The notes under the pieces were generated by a model. It saw only the letters and a program-made list of their open reading frames with translations. It ran no database searches and was not told the DNA's origin. A stretch of DNA of 64,000 bases from Enterocloster alcoholdehydrogenati (GTDB lineage: Bacteria; Bacillota; Clostridia; Lachnospirales; Lachnospiraceae). The DNA is taken from NCBI RefSeq assembly GCF_013282095.1, contig NZ_BLTJ01000005.1, forward strand, positions 186,001 through 250,000. Direction: 5' to 3'. The translations under genes and the position numbers were made by a program. Shown here one piece after another: positions 1 to 8,781 of this stretch (the stretch's first letter is position 1; every line of letters starts with the position of its first letter).

Positions 1-156
1 AAGCAGCGGGCTTCTTACGCCATTGCCGACATGATACCTGAGAATGAACTGACACCGGAAAACATCATCCCCTCTCCTCTCAACAAGGCTGTGGCTGACG
101 TAGTAGCAAAAGCCGTAGCTGACGTGGCTGTGGAGGAAGGGATCGCACGGATCTGA
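1..156 (+). CDS. Malic enzyme, C-terminal fragment (cut by window edge)
   Basis: An open frame runs in from the left edge and stops with TGA at 154-156, giving 51 residues. The tail contains YAIADMI, then ENIIPSPLNKAVADVVA. This matches the C-terminus of NAD(P)-dependent malic enzymes, where a conserved 'IIPS' turn precedes a final helix. Malic enzyme decarboxylates malate to pyruvate in the cytosol and yields reduced nicotinamide cofactor. Only the last helices are visible, so the catalytic residues and cofactor preference cannot be judged. A GNAT gene follows 30 bp downstream on the same strand. Confidence 0.7.
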   Translation, partial: KQRASYAIADMIPENELTPENIIPSPLNKAVADVVAKAVADVAVEEGIARI

Positions 157-186
157 TATTGGCCGCGTATTGGAGCAAGAACAGAA

Positions 187-822
187 ATGATCATACGAAA
201 TGAGGAAAAAAAAGACTTTGAGGCAGTGGAAAAGCTGACGCGGAGGGCATTTTACAATGTATATGTTCCCGGCTGCACGGAGCACTATCTGATCCGCCTC
301 ATGCGGGAGCATGAGGATTTTATCCCTGCGCTTGATTTTGTTCTGGAGGATGAGGGACGCATCATCGGAAACATCATGTATACAAAAGCCACTCTCACCG
401 ACGAAACAGGATTTGTAAAAAATATACTTACCTTCGGTCCTGTCTGCGTGGCCCTGGAGCACCAGCGAAAGGGCCTTGGAAAAATGCTCATGGAGCATTC
501 CTTTCAGGCAGCCGCAAGGCTGGGCTATGATACTATCGTCATCTTCGGCAGCCCGGCAGTTTATGTCAGCCAGGGCTTTAAAAGCTGCAGGAAATTTAAC
601 GTCTGCATTGAAAAGGGCATTTTCCCCGCCGCCATGATGGTAAAGGAACTGATCCCCGGCGCTCTGGACGGCCGCAGATGGCTCTACCAGAGCAGCCCTG
701 TGATGGCAATTTCCGAGGATGAGGCCAACGCCTATGACGATACCTTAGAACCCATGGAAAAAAAATATCAGCCAAGCCAGGATGAATTTTATATTATGAG
801 CCATTCCTTTGTGCAGGATTAA
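187..822 (+). CDS. GNAT-family N-acetyltransferase
   Basis: A 211-residue protein that fits the Gcn5-related N-acetyltransferase fold. Residues about 1-130 form the acetyltransferase core. The segment GPVCVALEHQRKGLGKML carries the Q/R-x-x-G-x-G/A acetyl-CoA pyrophosphate-binding loop, and FGSPAVYVSQGFK matches the end of the domain. It resembles the YhbS type, which acetylates small molecules or protein N-termini; the substrate is unknown. It begins 30 bp after the malic enzyme stop and may be cotranscribed with it. Downstream it faces a minus-strand serine hydrolase gene across the intron and palindromic terminator, so the intron probably landed in the terminator region this gene shares with its neighbour. 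Confidence 0.8.
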   Translation: MIIRNEEKKDFEAVEKLTRRAFYNVYVPGCTEHYLIRLMREHEDFIPALDFVLEDEGRIIGNIMYTKATLTDETGFVKNILTFGPVCVALEHQRKGLGKMLMEHSFQAAARLGYDTIVIFGSPAVYVSQGFKSCRKFNVCIEKGIFPAAMMVKELIPGALDGRRWLYQSSPVMAISEDEANAYDDTLEPMEKKYQPSQDEFYIMSHSFVQD

Positions 823-837
823 ACATTCCTTAATTTA

Positions 838-2712
838 ATCGAGTAGGGGGGAGTGATTAGCTCCCGTCCGCCCACACCACCGTGCGTACCGTTCGGTACA
901 TGGCGGTTTCAATAGTCGATGTGCAGAGACTGATAGGCTGTGGCCAAATCATAAAAGCCCCAGTTTATCAGTCTTTCCTTCGTTAATGCTCTTTGTACCA
1001 CTCCGCTTCCCGCCATCCGCCAGTAAGCTTTCCGGCTATATGCTCCTTCGCTGGCTACCCATTCCGGCATTCCTAGTACTATCAGCTTTCTTTTGCGTGT
1101 CTTTGGCAGCTTCCACTGTTTCCAGATACACATCCGTATCCGGCGGTACAGCCATCCATTCAGGCTTTCGATGTTCTTCTTCATATCTGCTATCCCGTAG
1201 TAGTTTAGCCATCCTCCCATGTATACTTTTATCTTCTCCATGGTTCGGATGATACTGCCGCACCTGCTTCGGGAAGTAAGCTCACGCAGCTTATCCTTGG
1301 CTTTCTTCCATGGACACGGATGTAAATTCCTTTTCCGTTCTTCCCAAAACAGAAGCCAAGGAACTCAAAATTTCGGATTGCGATCATGCTGACCGTCCGG
1401 CTCTTTTCCCGATTCACTTTCAGCTTCAGTGTCTCTTCCAGATATTTCGTACTGCTCTCCAACACTCGTTCCGCCGCCCGTTCACTCTTCGCCAGCAATA
1501 CGATGTCGTCTGCATACCGGATACTCGGTACGTCACGTCTGTGGTATTCCCGGTCGAATTCATTCAGATACACATTTGCTAACAGTGGGGATAGATTCCC
1601 TCCCTGGGGAGCGCCTTCCTCTGTCTCTGTTACAACACCCTTTTCCATCACTCCACTTTTCAGATACCGCTTTACCATCTGTATCACTCGTTCATCCTTT
1701 ACCTGCCTTCTCAACAAGTTCAGCAGGATTTCATGGTTCAGCGTATCGAAATACTTGGACAGGTCAAGAACTACTGCTCTCGTATATCCCTGCTCTATAT
1801 ATTCCTTTATTCTCTCAATGGCATCTTTTGCGCTTCTTCCCGGTCTGTAGCCGAAGCTATCATCCGAAAACAGTGGCTCAAAGACTGGCGTGAGCTGTTG
1901 CGTCATCGCCTGTTGGATAATGCGGTCTATGACGGTTGGGATACCCAGCTTCGGGATTTCCACTCTTCTGACCGGCGATGGGGTATATTTCCCCTTTCGC
2001 ATTCTCTCTATCAACTCGTGGTTATGTTCCTTTAGCCATGGCAGTGCCGCTTCGATGGTCATTCCATCTACTCCCGGCGCTCCTTTGTTTGCCTTCACTC
2101 TTTTATAAGCCCTGTTCAGGTTGTCCTTATTCAGTATCTTACCTAAGATGTCCGGCTCTGCACGGTCTCTTTCCTTCCATATCTGGTTGAATGAACGGTG
2201 CGCTCTCACATACCCTTTACGTTCCGCGCTATCTCTTTGTGAGAAGCTTTCTTTGTTTTCTGTACCCATCTGCCCATTCCCCCTTTCCCAGTCGTACTAA
2301 AGACTCCTATTGATTCGGTCCTTCACTGAAAAAAACAGCTACTATGACCTCTGCTGACTTCTGTGCGTTCAGCACTACCTCACGATACAGGTTACTCCTT
2401 TCGGAGCGTTCCACACAGACCTCCCCGGGTACCACACATTTCTTTCCCTTTATCCATCTGCCACATTTACTGCACATGATTCCGTGTAGCTATCGGGCTT
2501 CATCTTGTGTTGCAGACTTACCCTCATGCACAGCCTTATATACGATTTCTGTTCGTCAGACCAGAGGTTTGCCCATGGGTTAGTTGGTTCCCCACATCCG
2601 GCTTCCTTCAGATTTGCAGTCACCTGCAACACCCTTACCTTCGGCTATGTCCTTCCCGCTACCGGCAGACTTGGGACTTGCACCCTTAAGAAACGTGCGC
2701 CGCCAGGCGCAC
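838..2712 (-). mobile_element. Group II (IIC-like) intron with degenerate maturase
   Basis: On the minus strand the element opens at 2712 with GTGCGCC, the group II 5' consensus. That sequence folds directly into a GTGCGCC-tgg-CGGCGCAC domain I stem. About 440 nt of structured RNA sequence (domains I-III) precede the maturase frame. After the frame, minus-strand sequence near 842-912 contains GCCATGTACCGAACGGTAC, a domain V-type hairpin, then a GGGAG/CTCCC domain VI-type hairpin. I place the 3' end at about 838, after CTACTCGAT; it may be off by a few bases. The element is about 1.9 kb. Its short maturase and its position about 8 nt past a strong hairpin (2721-2760) fit class IIC introns, which insert beside terminators. 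Confidence 0.88.
909..2269 (-). pseudogene. Group II intron reverse transcriptase/maturase, frameshifted
   Basis: The first part (from ATG at 2269) has RT blocks: YKRVKANKGAPGVDG, IPKLGIPTVIDRIIQQA, FGYRPGRSAKDA, the GAPQGGNLSPLLANVYL block and the catalytic IRYADDIVLL. It runs through FEFLGFCFGKNGKGIYIRVHG and then leaves frame, reading 35 or so unrelated residues to a stop at 1229. The true continuation lies in another minus frame: KAKDKLRELTSR, then MEKIKVYMGGWLNYYGIADM to WGFYDLATAYQSLHIDY, ending at 909. That part is the maturase/X domain. The break is at about 1300-1311. Joined, the protein would be about 450 residues, close to IIC maturases. As read, the protein lacks domain X and the intron probably cannot splice or move on its own. 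Confidence 0.88.
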
Positions 2713-2720
2713 AACTGAAA

Positions 2721-2760
2721 CCAGGGGGGCGCGGCTTATATATAAGCCGCGCCCCCCTGG
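2721..2760. terminator. Perfect 40-bp palindromic bidirectional terminator
   Basis: Two exact 20-base arms meet at a TATA centre (arm: CCAGGGGGGCGCGGCTTATA). On the plus strand the palindrome is followed by TTTAATTT, and on the minus strand by TTTCAGTT and then the intron 5' end. It lies between convergent genes: the upstream GNAT gene on plus and the serine hydrolase on minus. It is best read as their shared terminator and as the hairpin recognised by the intron. Confidence 0.85.
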
Positions 2761-2772
2761 TTTAATTTAGGA

Positions 2773-4209
2773 CTATTTTAATATCAGTGTCGGACAGCTC
2801 CTAGCCTGAGAATTCATATTTACCCACCGATTCATTCGCACTTGCTCCCCATCAAATAAGATGTTTACATGATCGAAAAATGCCATTTCCGGAAAACGCC
2901 ATTCCATCATCAGCGCATTCGCACTGTTCCAGTACGCAATAGCTGAAATCCGTGATATATCCTGCTCATACTGATGATGAAGATAAGAACACGTCATAGT
3001 AGTTTTTCCGCAGATCCAGTGCTCCAGACCTGCCACAACCTCATGACAGCCTCGACTATCTTCCATCACGTACCGCACGTGATCCCTCTCAAAATGCAGC
3101 TCCACTCGTTTCACACCGTTACAATTTTCCTCTGGTATCCATACAAAATCTTTTTCCTTCAGCTGTATATGTTCCTTTACTGAGGCATTCTTTCCTTCCA
3201 GAGTCATACGCAGTCCTTTCTGAGTTAATATCTCATCTTTCACAGATGCATTCTCCCAATTAGTTTCCTGATCTGCCTTTACCTTGTCCACAATTTCCGT
3301 CTGAAATAATCTCATGGCTGTGTAATGCTCATCTGCCGCTGTCATCGCAAAAACCATATCCAGCTTGGGAACCTGACCACAAATCTGCCCAAACATCCCT
3401 CTACCTGCCCAAATATCATCTATATGATCCCAGTGGAAATTGTATTGAAGTCCGTTCTCCGGTGGAATCGGATCCAGATACCCCATAGCATAATCAATCC
3501 ACTGTCGGGAAATCAGCTGCTCCCCCTTCCATTTTCCTTTATTCAGATAGAGAAGCCCTATCCGTAGCATATCTTCTACTGTAAGGGATACGCCATTCCC
3601 TCCAGAACAAACGCCCTCTGGACTCAGCATCCATGAAAATTCTGTCAGACCTATCTTTTTCCCGATTCGTTCCCAGATCAGTTCCCGACAGGTCTTTTTT
3701 TCCAGTTTTTGAACAATATAAGACAATATATAGCTGTTGCCACTGGAATACATATAAACCTCTCCCGGTTTTTTGTCAAAGGGTACTTGAAAATACGCAT
3801 CTTTCCAGCTGCTTTTTAAAGGTCTCCATTCATTTCCGCCAATACTGCGTTGCTGTCCATTTCGCATAGTAATCATGTTCCGAATGGTACAGGCACTCAG
3901 ATATTTGTTGGCGTTCTTTCTATATTCCGGAAAATATTTTAAAATAGGATCGTCTAATGCCAGAAGACCATCTGTGTATGCCAATGCCACCGCTGTATTG
4001 GTCAGAATTTTCGTAAATGAATGCATAATATGGGGAATATCTGCAGCATAGGGGGAATTATAAGCTTCAAAAACAACCTTCCCATGTCGGGCAATCATGA
4101 TTCCATGAATCTCTGTCTCTGCCTTTTCACAGGCATTTAAGAAATCAATAATGTATTCTGGGTTGATTCCTTCCTGAGAGGGAAACGACCGTTCAAGTTC
4201 ATTTTTCAT
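2773..4209 (-). CDS. Beta-lactamase-fold serine hydrolase (esterase/peptidase-like)
   Basis: A 478-residue protein in the serine hydrolase family related to class C beta-lactamases and PBP4*. HSFTKILTN supplies the SxxK nucleophile motif (S-F-T-K), and MYSSGNSYIL is the tyrosine motif (YSSGN). GRGMFGQICGQ lies where the third (KTG-equivalent) motif is expected. The last 150 residues form an extra domain. No signal peptide is evident, so it is probably cytosolic. The start ATG at 4209 has AAGGAG nine bases upstream. It follows the SLC13 permease by 12 bp and is clearly in one operon with it, which suggests it acts on an imported ester or amide. The substrate is unknown. Confidence 0.8.
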   Translation of the reverse strand: MKNELERSFPSQEGINPEYIIDFLNACEKAETEIHGIMIARHGKVVFEAYNSPYAADIPHIMHSFTKILTNTAVALAYTDGLLALDDPILKYFPEYRKNANKYLSACTIRNMITMRNGQQRSIGGNEWRPLKSSWKDAYFQVPFDKKPGEVYMYSSGNSYILSYIVQKLEKKTCRELIWERIGKKIGLTEFSWMLSPEGVCSGGNGVSLTVEDMLRIGLLYLNKGKWKGEQLISRQWIDYAMGYLDPIPPENGLQYNFHWDHIDDIWAGRGMFGQICGQVPKLDMVFAMTAADEHYTAMRLFQTEIVDKVKADQETNWENASVKDEILTQKGLRMTLEGKNASVKEHIQLKEKDFVWIPEENCNGVKRVELHFERDHVRYVMEDSRGCHEVVAGLEHWICGKTTMTCSYLHHQYEQDISRISAIAYWNSANALMMEWRFPEMAFFDHVNILFDGEQVRMNRWVNMNSQARSCPTLILK

Positions 4210-4221
4210 TGTCGTGACTCC

Positions 4222-5508
4222 TTATTCAAAAAATGGAAATACCTGAGGAAGGATTGCCACACAGCAGACCCAGGTAATGATTAAAAGAGGCCAACCAAAA
4301 CGAGCAAAATCCTGAAACTTCAGTTTGGTAAAAATCATCATGGTCTGATTTGTTCCTGAGGCAATTGGAGTTAAGTAAGAGCAGCCTGCTCCAATAGCAA
4401 TTGCTAAAACAATGGCCTGAGGATTCGCTCCAAGAGTCTCTGCAATTGAAATTCCAACCGGAGCCAGCATACCTGCGCAGGCCATGTTATTCATAAACTG
4501 TGTTGCAATGGAGGCACCAATACAGAGTACAGCCGTAATCAGATACAGATTTCGAGATGTCCCAATTACACTGATAATTGCAGTTCCAAACAAATTACCG
4601 AGCCCGCTCTGATTCATAATCGCGATCATCAGATTAATACCTGCACAAAATAAGATCATATTAGCATCAAGAGAACTGATTGCTTCCTTGGGACTTACAA
4701 CCATAGTGAGCACTGCAAGAGCAATCATCGCATATCCTACCAAATTCGGATCAACAGAAATCACCTTTAAAGATTTCAGCACCAGCGCAGCCACAAATAC
4801 AAGGAATGCAATACCCACAACTTTCTGCTTATTTTTCTGAGCATCTGTCAATGTCTGAACTTCCATTTCATCACCAAAATCATCATATGACTTACACCAT
4901 CCATTCATGATTACCATATAAATACCGCCCAGGATAAAAATAGGGATTCCAACCCATGCAAAATCCAGCATTCCAAACAAAGCTATCCCAGCCTCTTCCA
5001 ATGCTGAATTTGCATAAACATTGGTAGGTGTTCCAATCAAAGTAATCGCTCCACCTAATGTTGTTGCAAAAATAACGAAGAGTACCAGTTTGGAAAGGCT
5101 GATTCGGTTTTTTCTGGCAATGCTCTTTAAAACAGGCAGAAATGCAAGAGCCACATAGCTATTTTGTAGCACAGTGGAAATCAGGCCAGAAAATAGATAT
5201 ATGATAGCAAAAATCATCATTTCCTTTTTCTTTCCCATTTGAGAGCTGGTAGCCCGATCCATAAAATCACCAATGATTACATCCAATCCTGTAGCTGCAA
5301 TCATACCGGAAAACATACAGATAATTACCATTAAGTGCAGGCTGGAGCTGTTTAACACACTATAAATCCCATCCGCATCCATTACACCTGCAAAGAATGC
5401 CACTGGGGCTATGCTTACAAATGTCATCCAGTTTGGAAACTTCGGGTGAGCCAAGACGACCACAAAAATAATCAGGCAGATAAATGCCCATATTAAAGGC
5501 ATATTCAT
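4222..5508 (-). CDS. SLC13/DASS-type anion permease
   Basis: A 428-residue membrane protein with about eleven hydrophobic segments. The sequence GGAITLIGTPTNVY matches the SNT-like sodium/substrate signature of divalent-anion:Na+ symporters (SLC13, CitT/ArsB superfamily). A matching second-half motif occurs at YLTPIASGTNQTM. Such proteins import di- or tricarboxylates or related anions. I chose ATG at 5508 (MNMPLIWAF) rather than the upstream in-frame ATG at 5565, because GGAGG sits seven bases before it and the hydrophobic N-terminus starts there. It lies between a LysR gene upstream and the serine hydrolase downstream (12-bp gap). The 5' region carries a long inverted repeat (5530-5588). 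Confidence 0.85.
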   Translation of the reverse strand: MNMPLIWAFICLIIFVVVLAHPKFPNWMTFVSIAPVAFFAGVMDADGIYSVLNSSSLHLMVIICMFSGMIAATGLDVIIGDFMDRATSSQMGKKKEMMIFAIIYLFSGLISTVLQNSYVALAFLPVLKSIARKNRISLSKLVLFVIFATTLGGAITLIGTPTNVYANSALEEAGIALFGMLDFAWVGIPIFILGGIYMVIMNGWCKSYDDFGDEMEVQTLTDAQKNKQKVVGIAFLVFVAALVLKSLKVISVDPNLVGYAMIALAVLTMVVSPKEAISSLDANMILFCAGINLMIAIMNQSGLGNLFGTAIISVIGTSRNLYLITAVLCIGASIATQFMNNMACAGMLAPVGISIAETLGANPQAIVLAIAIGAGCSYLTPIASGTNQTMMIFTKLKFQDFARFGWPLLIITWVCCVAILPQVFPFFE

Positions 5509-5529
5509 ACTGTATCCTCCTTCAGTAGC

Positions 5530-5588
5530 TATACTGTATTTTCTTTCATCTCTGCTGGCCAGCATTGTATTTTGACAAATACAGTATA
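5530..5588. promoter_or_regulatory. 12-bp inverted repeat upstream of permease (candidate operator)
   Basis: TATACTGTATTT at 5530-5541 and its exact reverse complement AAATACAGTATA at 5577-5588 are separated by 35 bases, with centres about 47 bp apart. The pair lies in the LysR-permease gap just before the permease ribosome binding site. Spaced dyads of this kind suit binding by a LysR tetramer, but no binding site for this regulator is known and the call is inference. Confidence 0.5.
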
Positions 5589-5643
5589 ATTCATTCTACA
5601 GGATCGCGCCAATGCCAAAACAAAATAGGGCTATAGCTTTATG

Positions 5644-6603
5644 CTATATCCCCATTTTTCCAACTTTCTTCAGATACTTTAAAATTTCTTTTTCTCCTGC
5701 CAACAGAGCATTTCGGATGCAGGCAACACAGTATTTTTCCTCTTGAGAAAAGGATTTGGTACGAAGAAAAACCACGCCCGAAGAAGCTGTTATTTCTTCC
5801 TCAATCTGATAAAAATTTAACCGTTCTGCATGATTTACATAAGCCAAATGCCCTACATTAACCACACAGCAACCAATCCCGCTTTCTGCCGCCTGGATGG
5901 CAAGCGGACTGCTTGTTACCAGCAGCTTCGGCGTAATTTTGTATTTTGTATGTTGGACCAAGCGCTCAATCCCTTTACGAACAGATGTAGACTCCTCCTG
6001 AAGGACAAAATCCATGGAAGGAAGTATTCCCATATTTATATATGGAAAACAACTGTCTACCCTATGCTCCACATATCTGCTGATATCATAACGCTCTGGT
6101 ACGATAAGAACAAACGGATCGCTGCTGAACCTTTCATACCCAAAATCAGGATTTTTTTCCACATCTGGCCCAATCACAAAATTATACTTCTTTTCTTTCA
6201 GCGACTCCTCAATATCCTTTGACATGATATTAAACAATTCCACCCTACACCCCGGATACCGCTGTTTCACTTTTTCCGCTACATTAAAAATGGATAGGGA
6301 TGCCGCATTCAATGTCATGCCAATTCGAATCCTGTTCATATTCGCTTGCTTGAATTTTCGCAATTCATGCTCCATGGTTCCCCGTAGCAGCTTTATTTCC
6401 TTGGCATACTTCAGATAAATCTTTCCTGCTTCTGTCAATTCCGTTCCATTGATGGTGCGTACAAACAACCCCACTCCCAGATCATGTTCCAAACTGGAAA
6501 TATAACGGCTTAAGGACGGCTGGCTGATATAAAGCATCTCTGCCGCCTGAGAGATGCTTCCACATTCGGCTACTGCAATCACATAATCAATATCACGTTC
6601 CAT
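5644..6603 (-). CDS. LysR-family transcriptional regulator
   Basis: A 319-residue protein. Residues 1-60 form the LysR winged helix: DYVIAVAECGSISQAAEMLYISQPSLSRYISSLE, written here in two overlapping parts, has the typical SQAAExLxISQPSLSR helix-turn-helix (AECGSISQAAEMLYISQPS). The remainder is a periplasmic-binding-protein-like effector domain (from about residue 90). It is encoded directly upstream of, and in the same direction as, the SLC13 permease and serine hydrolase, and likely controls them in response to the imported anion or its product. The gap to the permease start is 135 bp and holds a 12-bp inverted repeat. The effector cannot be inferred. Confidence 0.88.
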   Translation of the reverse strand: MERDIDYVIAVAECGSISQAAEMLYISQPSLSRYISSLEHDLGVGLFVRTINGTELTEAGKIYLKYAKEIKLLRGTMEHELRKFKQANMNRIRIGMTLNAASLSIFNVAEKVKQRYPGCRVELFNIMSKDIEESLKEKKYNFVIGPDVEKNPDFGYERFSSDPFVLIVPERYDISRYVEHRVDSCFPYINMGILPSMDFVLQEESTSVRKGIERLVQHTKYKITPKLLVTSSPLAIQAAESGIGCCVVNVGHLAYVNHAERLNFYQIEEEITASSGVVFLRTKSFSQEEKYCVACIRNALLAGEKEILKYLKKVGKMGI

Positions 6604-6674
6604 GCTAATCTAAATCTCTTCCTTAAGGGACATTTCCGTATGTACTCCGCTATTCTGTTGATAAAAATCGTTTC

Positions 6675-7379
6675 CTACATCAGGTTCGCCGCAAAAGGAA
6701 CTGCGATCACCGTCATAAGCCCGGCCACTGCAATCGACAGACTGCTCATGGCCCCTTCGATCTCTCCCAGTTCCAGGGCCTTGGCCGTGCCGATGGCATG
6801 AGCGCTGGTGCCAAGGGCCAGACCTTTGGCTACAGGATGGCGGACACCTGTAAGATGCAGAATAATCTCACCAAGTACATTTCCGATCACACCGGTGAGA
6901 ATAATACTCATAACAGTCAGCGTGACAATTCCGCCCGCTTCCTCGCTGACACCCATTCCAATAGCCGTGGTTATGGACTTTGGAAGCAGCGTCACATAAT
7001 CGATATGGGTCAGCCCCAGGATCCGGCTCATGAGGAAAATACTCACTGCACTGGTGATAACCCCGGCAGTAATGCTGAGAGCTACGGCAGCGCCGTGCTT
7101 TTTCAGCAGGTGGAGTTGCTTATACAGAGGGATAGCCAGGCAGACGGTGGCCGGTGTCAGAAGCCAGCTCAGGTAGGAGGCTCCCTGGTTATATACCGTA
7201 TAATCCTCCCCTACGCCCACAAGAAATACAATAATAATCGCCGCCGATACCAGCAGCGGGTTTAAAATAGCCAGCCGTGTTTTTTCTTTCAGCCAGCAGG
7301 CAAACAGATAGGCTGCAATGCTGAATACAAGCCCCCAATACTGGGACTGATCTAAAAATCCCTGTAATGTCTCTTTCAT
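6675..7379 (-). CDS. lrgB: LrgB/CidB-family membrane protein
   Basis: A 234-residue, highly hydrophobic protein with LrgB features: LLPKSITTAIGMGVSEEAGG in the middle, the segment RHPVAKGLALGTSAHAIGTA, and ALELGEIEGAMSSLSIAVAG near the end. LrgAB/CidAB proteins are proposed to modulate murein hydrolase activity and programmed lysis. The plant homologue PLGG1 and some bacterial LrgAB move glycolate, glycerate or pyruvate, so a pyruvate/organic-acid transport role is an alternative. The gene starts one base after the lrgA stop and has GGGAGG eight bases before its ATG. Confidence 0.9.
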   Translation of the reverse strand: MKETLQGFLDQSQYWGLVFSIAAYLFACWLKEKTRLAILNPLLVSAAIIIVFLVGVGEDYTVYNQGASYLSWLLTPATVCLAIPLYKQLHLLKKHGAAVALSITAGVITSAVSIFLMSRILGLTHIDYVTLLPKSITTAIGMGVSEEAGGIVTLTVMSIILTGVIGNVLGEIILHLTGVRHPVAKGLALGTSAHAIGTAKALELGEIEGAMSSLSIAVAGLMTVIAVPFAANLM

Positions 7380-7380
7380 C

Positions 7381-7746
7381 TTACCGTCCTCCCTGTTCTC
7401 TTTCTTTCTTTTCCACCATATGCTGAGCCACCTTTCCGGTCACTGCCATAACAGCGATAGTGGACACTGCGATGATCAGAAGAAACGGAAGCAGTACCGT
7501 CCGCAGCTGATCCGCGCACTCGATGATTCCCACCGTAGCGGGAATAAACATCATGCTCATGGTATCCATAAGAAAGTTGCCGGTGCCTTCTACACTCTCA
7601 AGCTTCACCGCGCCGGTGAGAAGAGTGCCCAGCAGCAGAAACAGGCCGTATACGCCTGCGGGTACAGGAAGAGGCAGGAACTGATTTAAACATTCTCCCG
7701 CCAGTGTGATCCCCAAAATAATGCCAATCTGTTTTACATACTTCAT
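7381..7746 (-). CDS. lrgA: LrgA/CidA-family holin-like membrane protein
   Basis: A 121-residue protein with four predicted membrane segments. It contains LNQFLPLPVPAGVYGLFLL and the conserved F(I/M)PATVGII segment of CidA/LrgA. It works with LrgB as a holin/antiholin-like or organic-acid transport pair. ATG at 7746 was chosen over an upstream in-frame ATG at 7845 because GGAGG lies nine bases before it and family homology starts there. A sigma-A-type promoter is visible upstream (7776-7804). No LytTR-type regulator gene is adjacent; the LysR gene downstream is the nearest regulator. Confidence 0.88.
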   Translation of the reverse strand: MKYVKQIGIILGITLAGECLNQFLPLPVPAGVYGLFLLLGTLLTGAVKLESVEGTGNFLMDTMSMMFIPATVGIIECADQLRTVLLPFLLIIAVSTIAVMAVTGKVAQHMVEKKEREQGGR

Positions 7747-7775
7747 GTCTTTTTCCTCCTGTGTCATGCTGTCAT

Positions 7776-7804
7776 ATTCTACCACTGCATTTTTCCATAT
7801 GCAA
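7776..7804 (-). promoter_or_regulatory. Sigma-A promoter for lrgAB
   Basis: Minus strand reads TTGCAT (7804-7799), a 17-base spacer, then TAGAAT (7781-7776). It ends 30 bases before the lrgA start codon, leaving room for a short leader that contains the GGAGG ribosome binding site. Confidence 0.6.
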
Positions 7805-7943
7805 GGTGTGAAATGCCAAAATACAGAGAAAATACAATCTTGCATTTGACTGGCGCAGGGCCTAAAATAAAACCAGCGGACGCCTTGTCCTCCGGCCTCT
7901 GCAATTTTTAACGAAAATAATTCCCTTTGGAAAGGAAAATTTT

Positions 7944-8747
7944 ATGAGGTTCTTTTTTGAAACAAAACTGACCCAAAAATGGAACCGGAAGCTGTCCGGG
8001 CTCCTCTCTGCCTGCGCCGCCTCCGGCGATATTTTTGACCCCCTCGGCACAGATGGAGATGGTTTCTGGCTGGCTGCCGATGAAAAGACAGGTTCGCTTG
8101 CAGGATGCCTGATCCTGTTTCAGACAGGGGAGGCTTCCTGGGAATGTATTCCTCTTACAGATCCCGGCTGCCGGAAAAAAGGCGTATTCTCCGCCCTTTT
8201 ATCAGAGGCCTGCAAAGCCGGAAACTGTCCCGGAGAAGAAGAACTCTGGTTCACCTGCCGTCCCGGACAGAAAACCTGGGCCGCAGTTCTTGAGGCAATC
8301 CAGGCAGAGAAGGTTTATGACGAGTATATGATGGAGCTTTCTTTAGAAGGATTTATGTTTCCCCGGACAGCGCCCTCTTTCCCCGTCACCCTGTTTCTCC
8401 CTGATGGAAAACGAAACCATGGGGCTGCGGCTGTTTCTTCTGATCAGCCGCAGCTTTCCCCGGAAAGCGCCTCCTTTCAGGATACCGGCCGCGCCGTCGC
8501 TCCTCATGTATCCTGTTTCTTATCCCCCCAAGGGGGGAGGGTATATCTCTCTCATCTGGTCACAGAGGAGCCTTACAGGAACCAGGGACTCGGCGCCGCC
8601 TTTTTAACGAATCTCTTTTCCCGTCTGGCCGCACTCGGCTTTACCGCTGTCAGCCTTCAGGTTTCCGGTGAAAATGAGCCTGCCCTGGCGCTGTACAAAA
8701 AAACGGGCTTCCGCATAACGGAAACCCTGTCCTTTTATCTCTATTAA
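7944..8747 (+). CDS. Tandem GNAT-domain acetyltransferase
   Basis: A 267-residue protein. The C-terminal 75 residues are a clear GNAT core: VYLSHLVTEEPYRNQGLGAA has the acetyl-CoA loop (R/Q-N-Q-G-L-G), followed by VSLQVSGENEPALALYKKTGF. The first 110 residues look like a degenerate second GNAT unit (LAGCLILF, ECIPLTDPGCRKKGVFSALL). The middle is low-complexity. Bacterial two-domain GNATs often keep one working site, here probably the C-terminal one. The substrate is unknown. GGAAAGGA precedes the ATG, and an intrinsic terminator follows at once. It is transcribed divergently from lrgA. Confidence 0.75.
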   Translation: MRFFFETKLTQKWNRKLSGLLSACAASGDIFDPLGTDGDGFWLAADEKTGSLAGCLILFQTGEASWECIPLTDPGCRKKGVFSALLSEACKAGNCPGEEELWFTCRPGQKTWAAVLEAIQAEKVYDEYMMELSLEGFMFPRTAPSFPVTLFLPDGKRNHGAAAVSSDQPQLSPESASFQDTGRAVAPHVSCFLSPQGGRVYLSHLVTEEPYRNQGLGAAFLTNLFSRLAALGFTAVSLQVSGENEPALALYKKTGFRITETLSFYLY

Positions 8748-8771
8748 GCCGCTGCATCACGCGGCTTTTTA
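8747..8771 (+). terminator. Intrinsic terminator after tandem GNAT gene
   Basis: AGCCGC (8747-8752), an 8-base loop, GCGGCT (8761-8766), then a run of T. It starts at the last base of the stop codon, so termination directly follows translation. The convergent alarmone synthetase gene ends 11 bp further on. Confidence 0.8.
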
Positions 8772-8781
8772 TATATCTGCG

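Noticed and set aside
1386-1893. Overlapping 150-codon plus-strand frames in the intron
   Set aside because: They are antisense to the reverse transcriptase core, which has a clear motif order on the minus strand.
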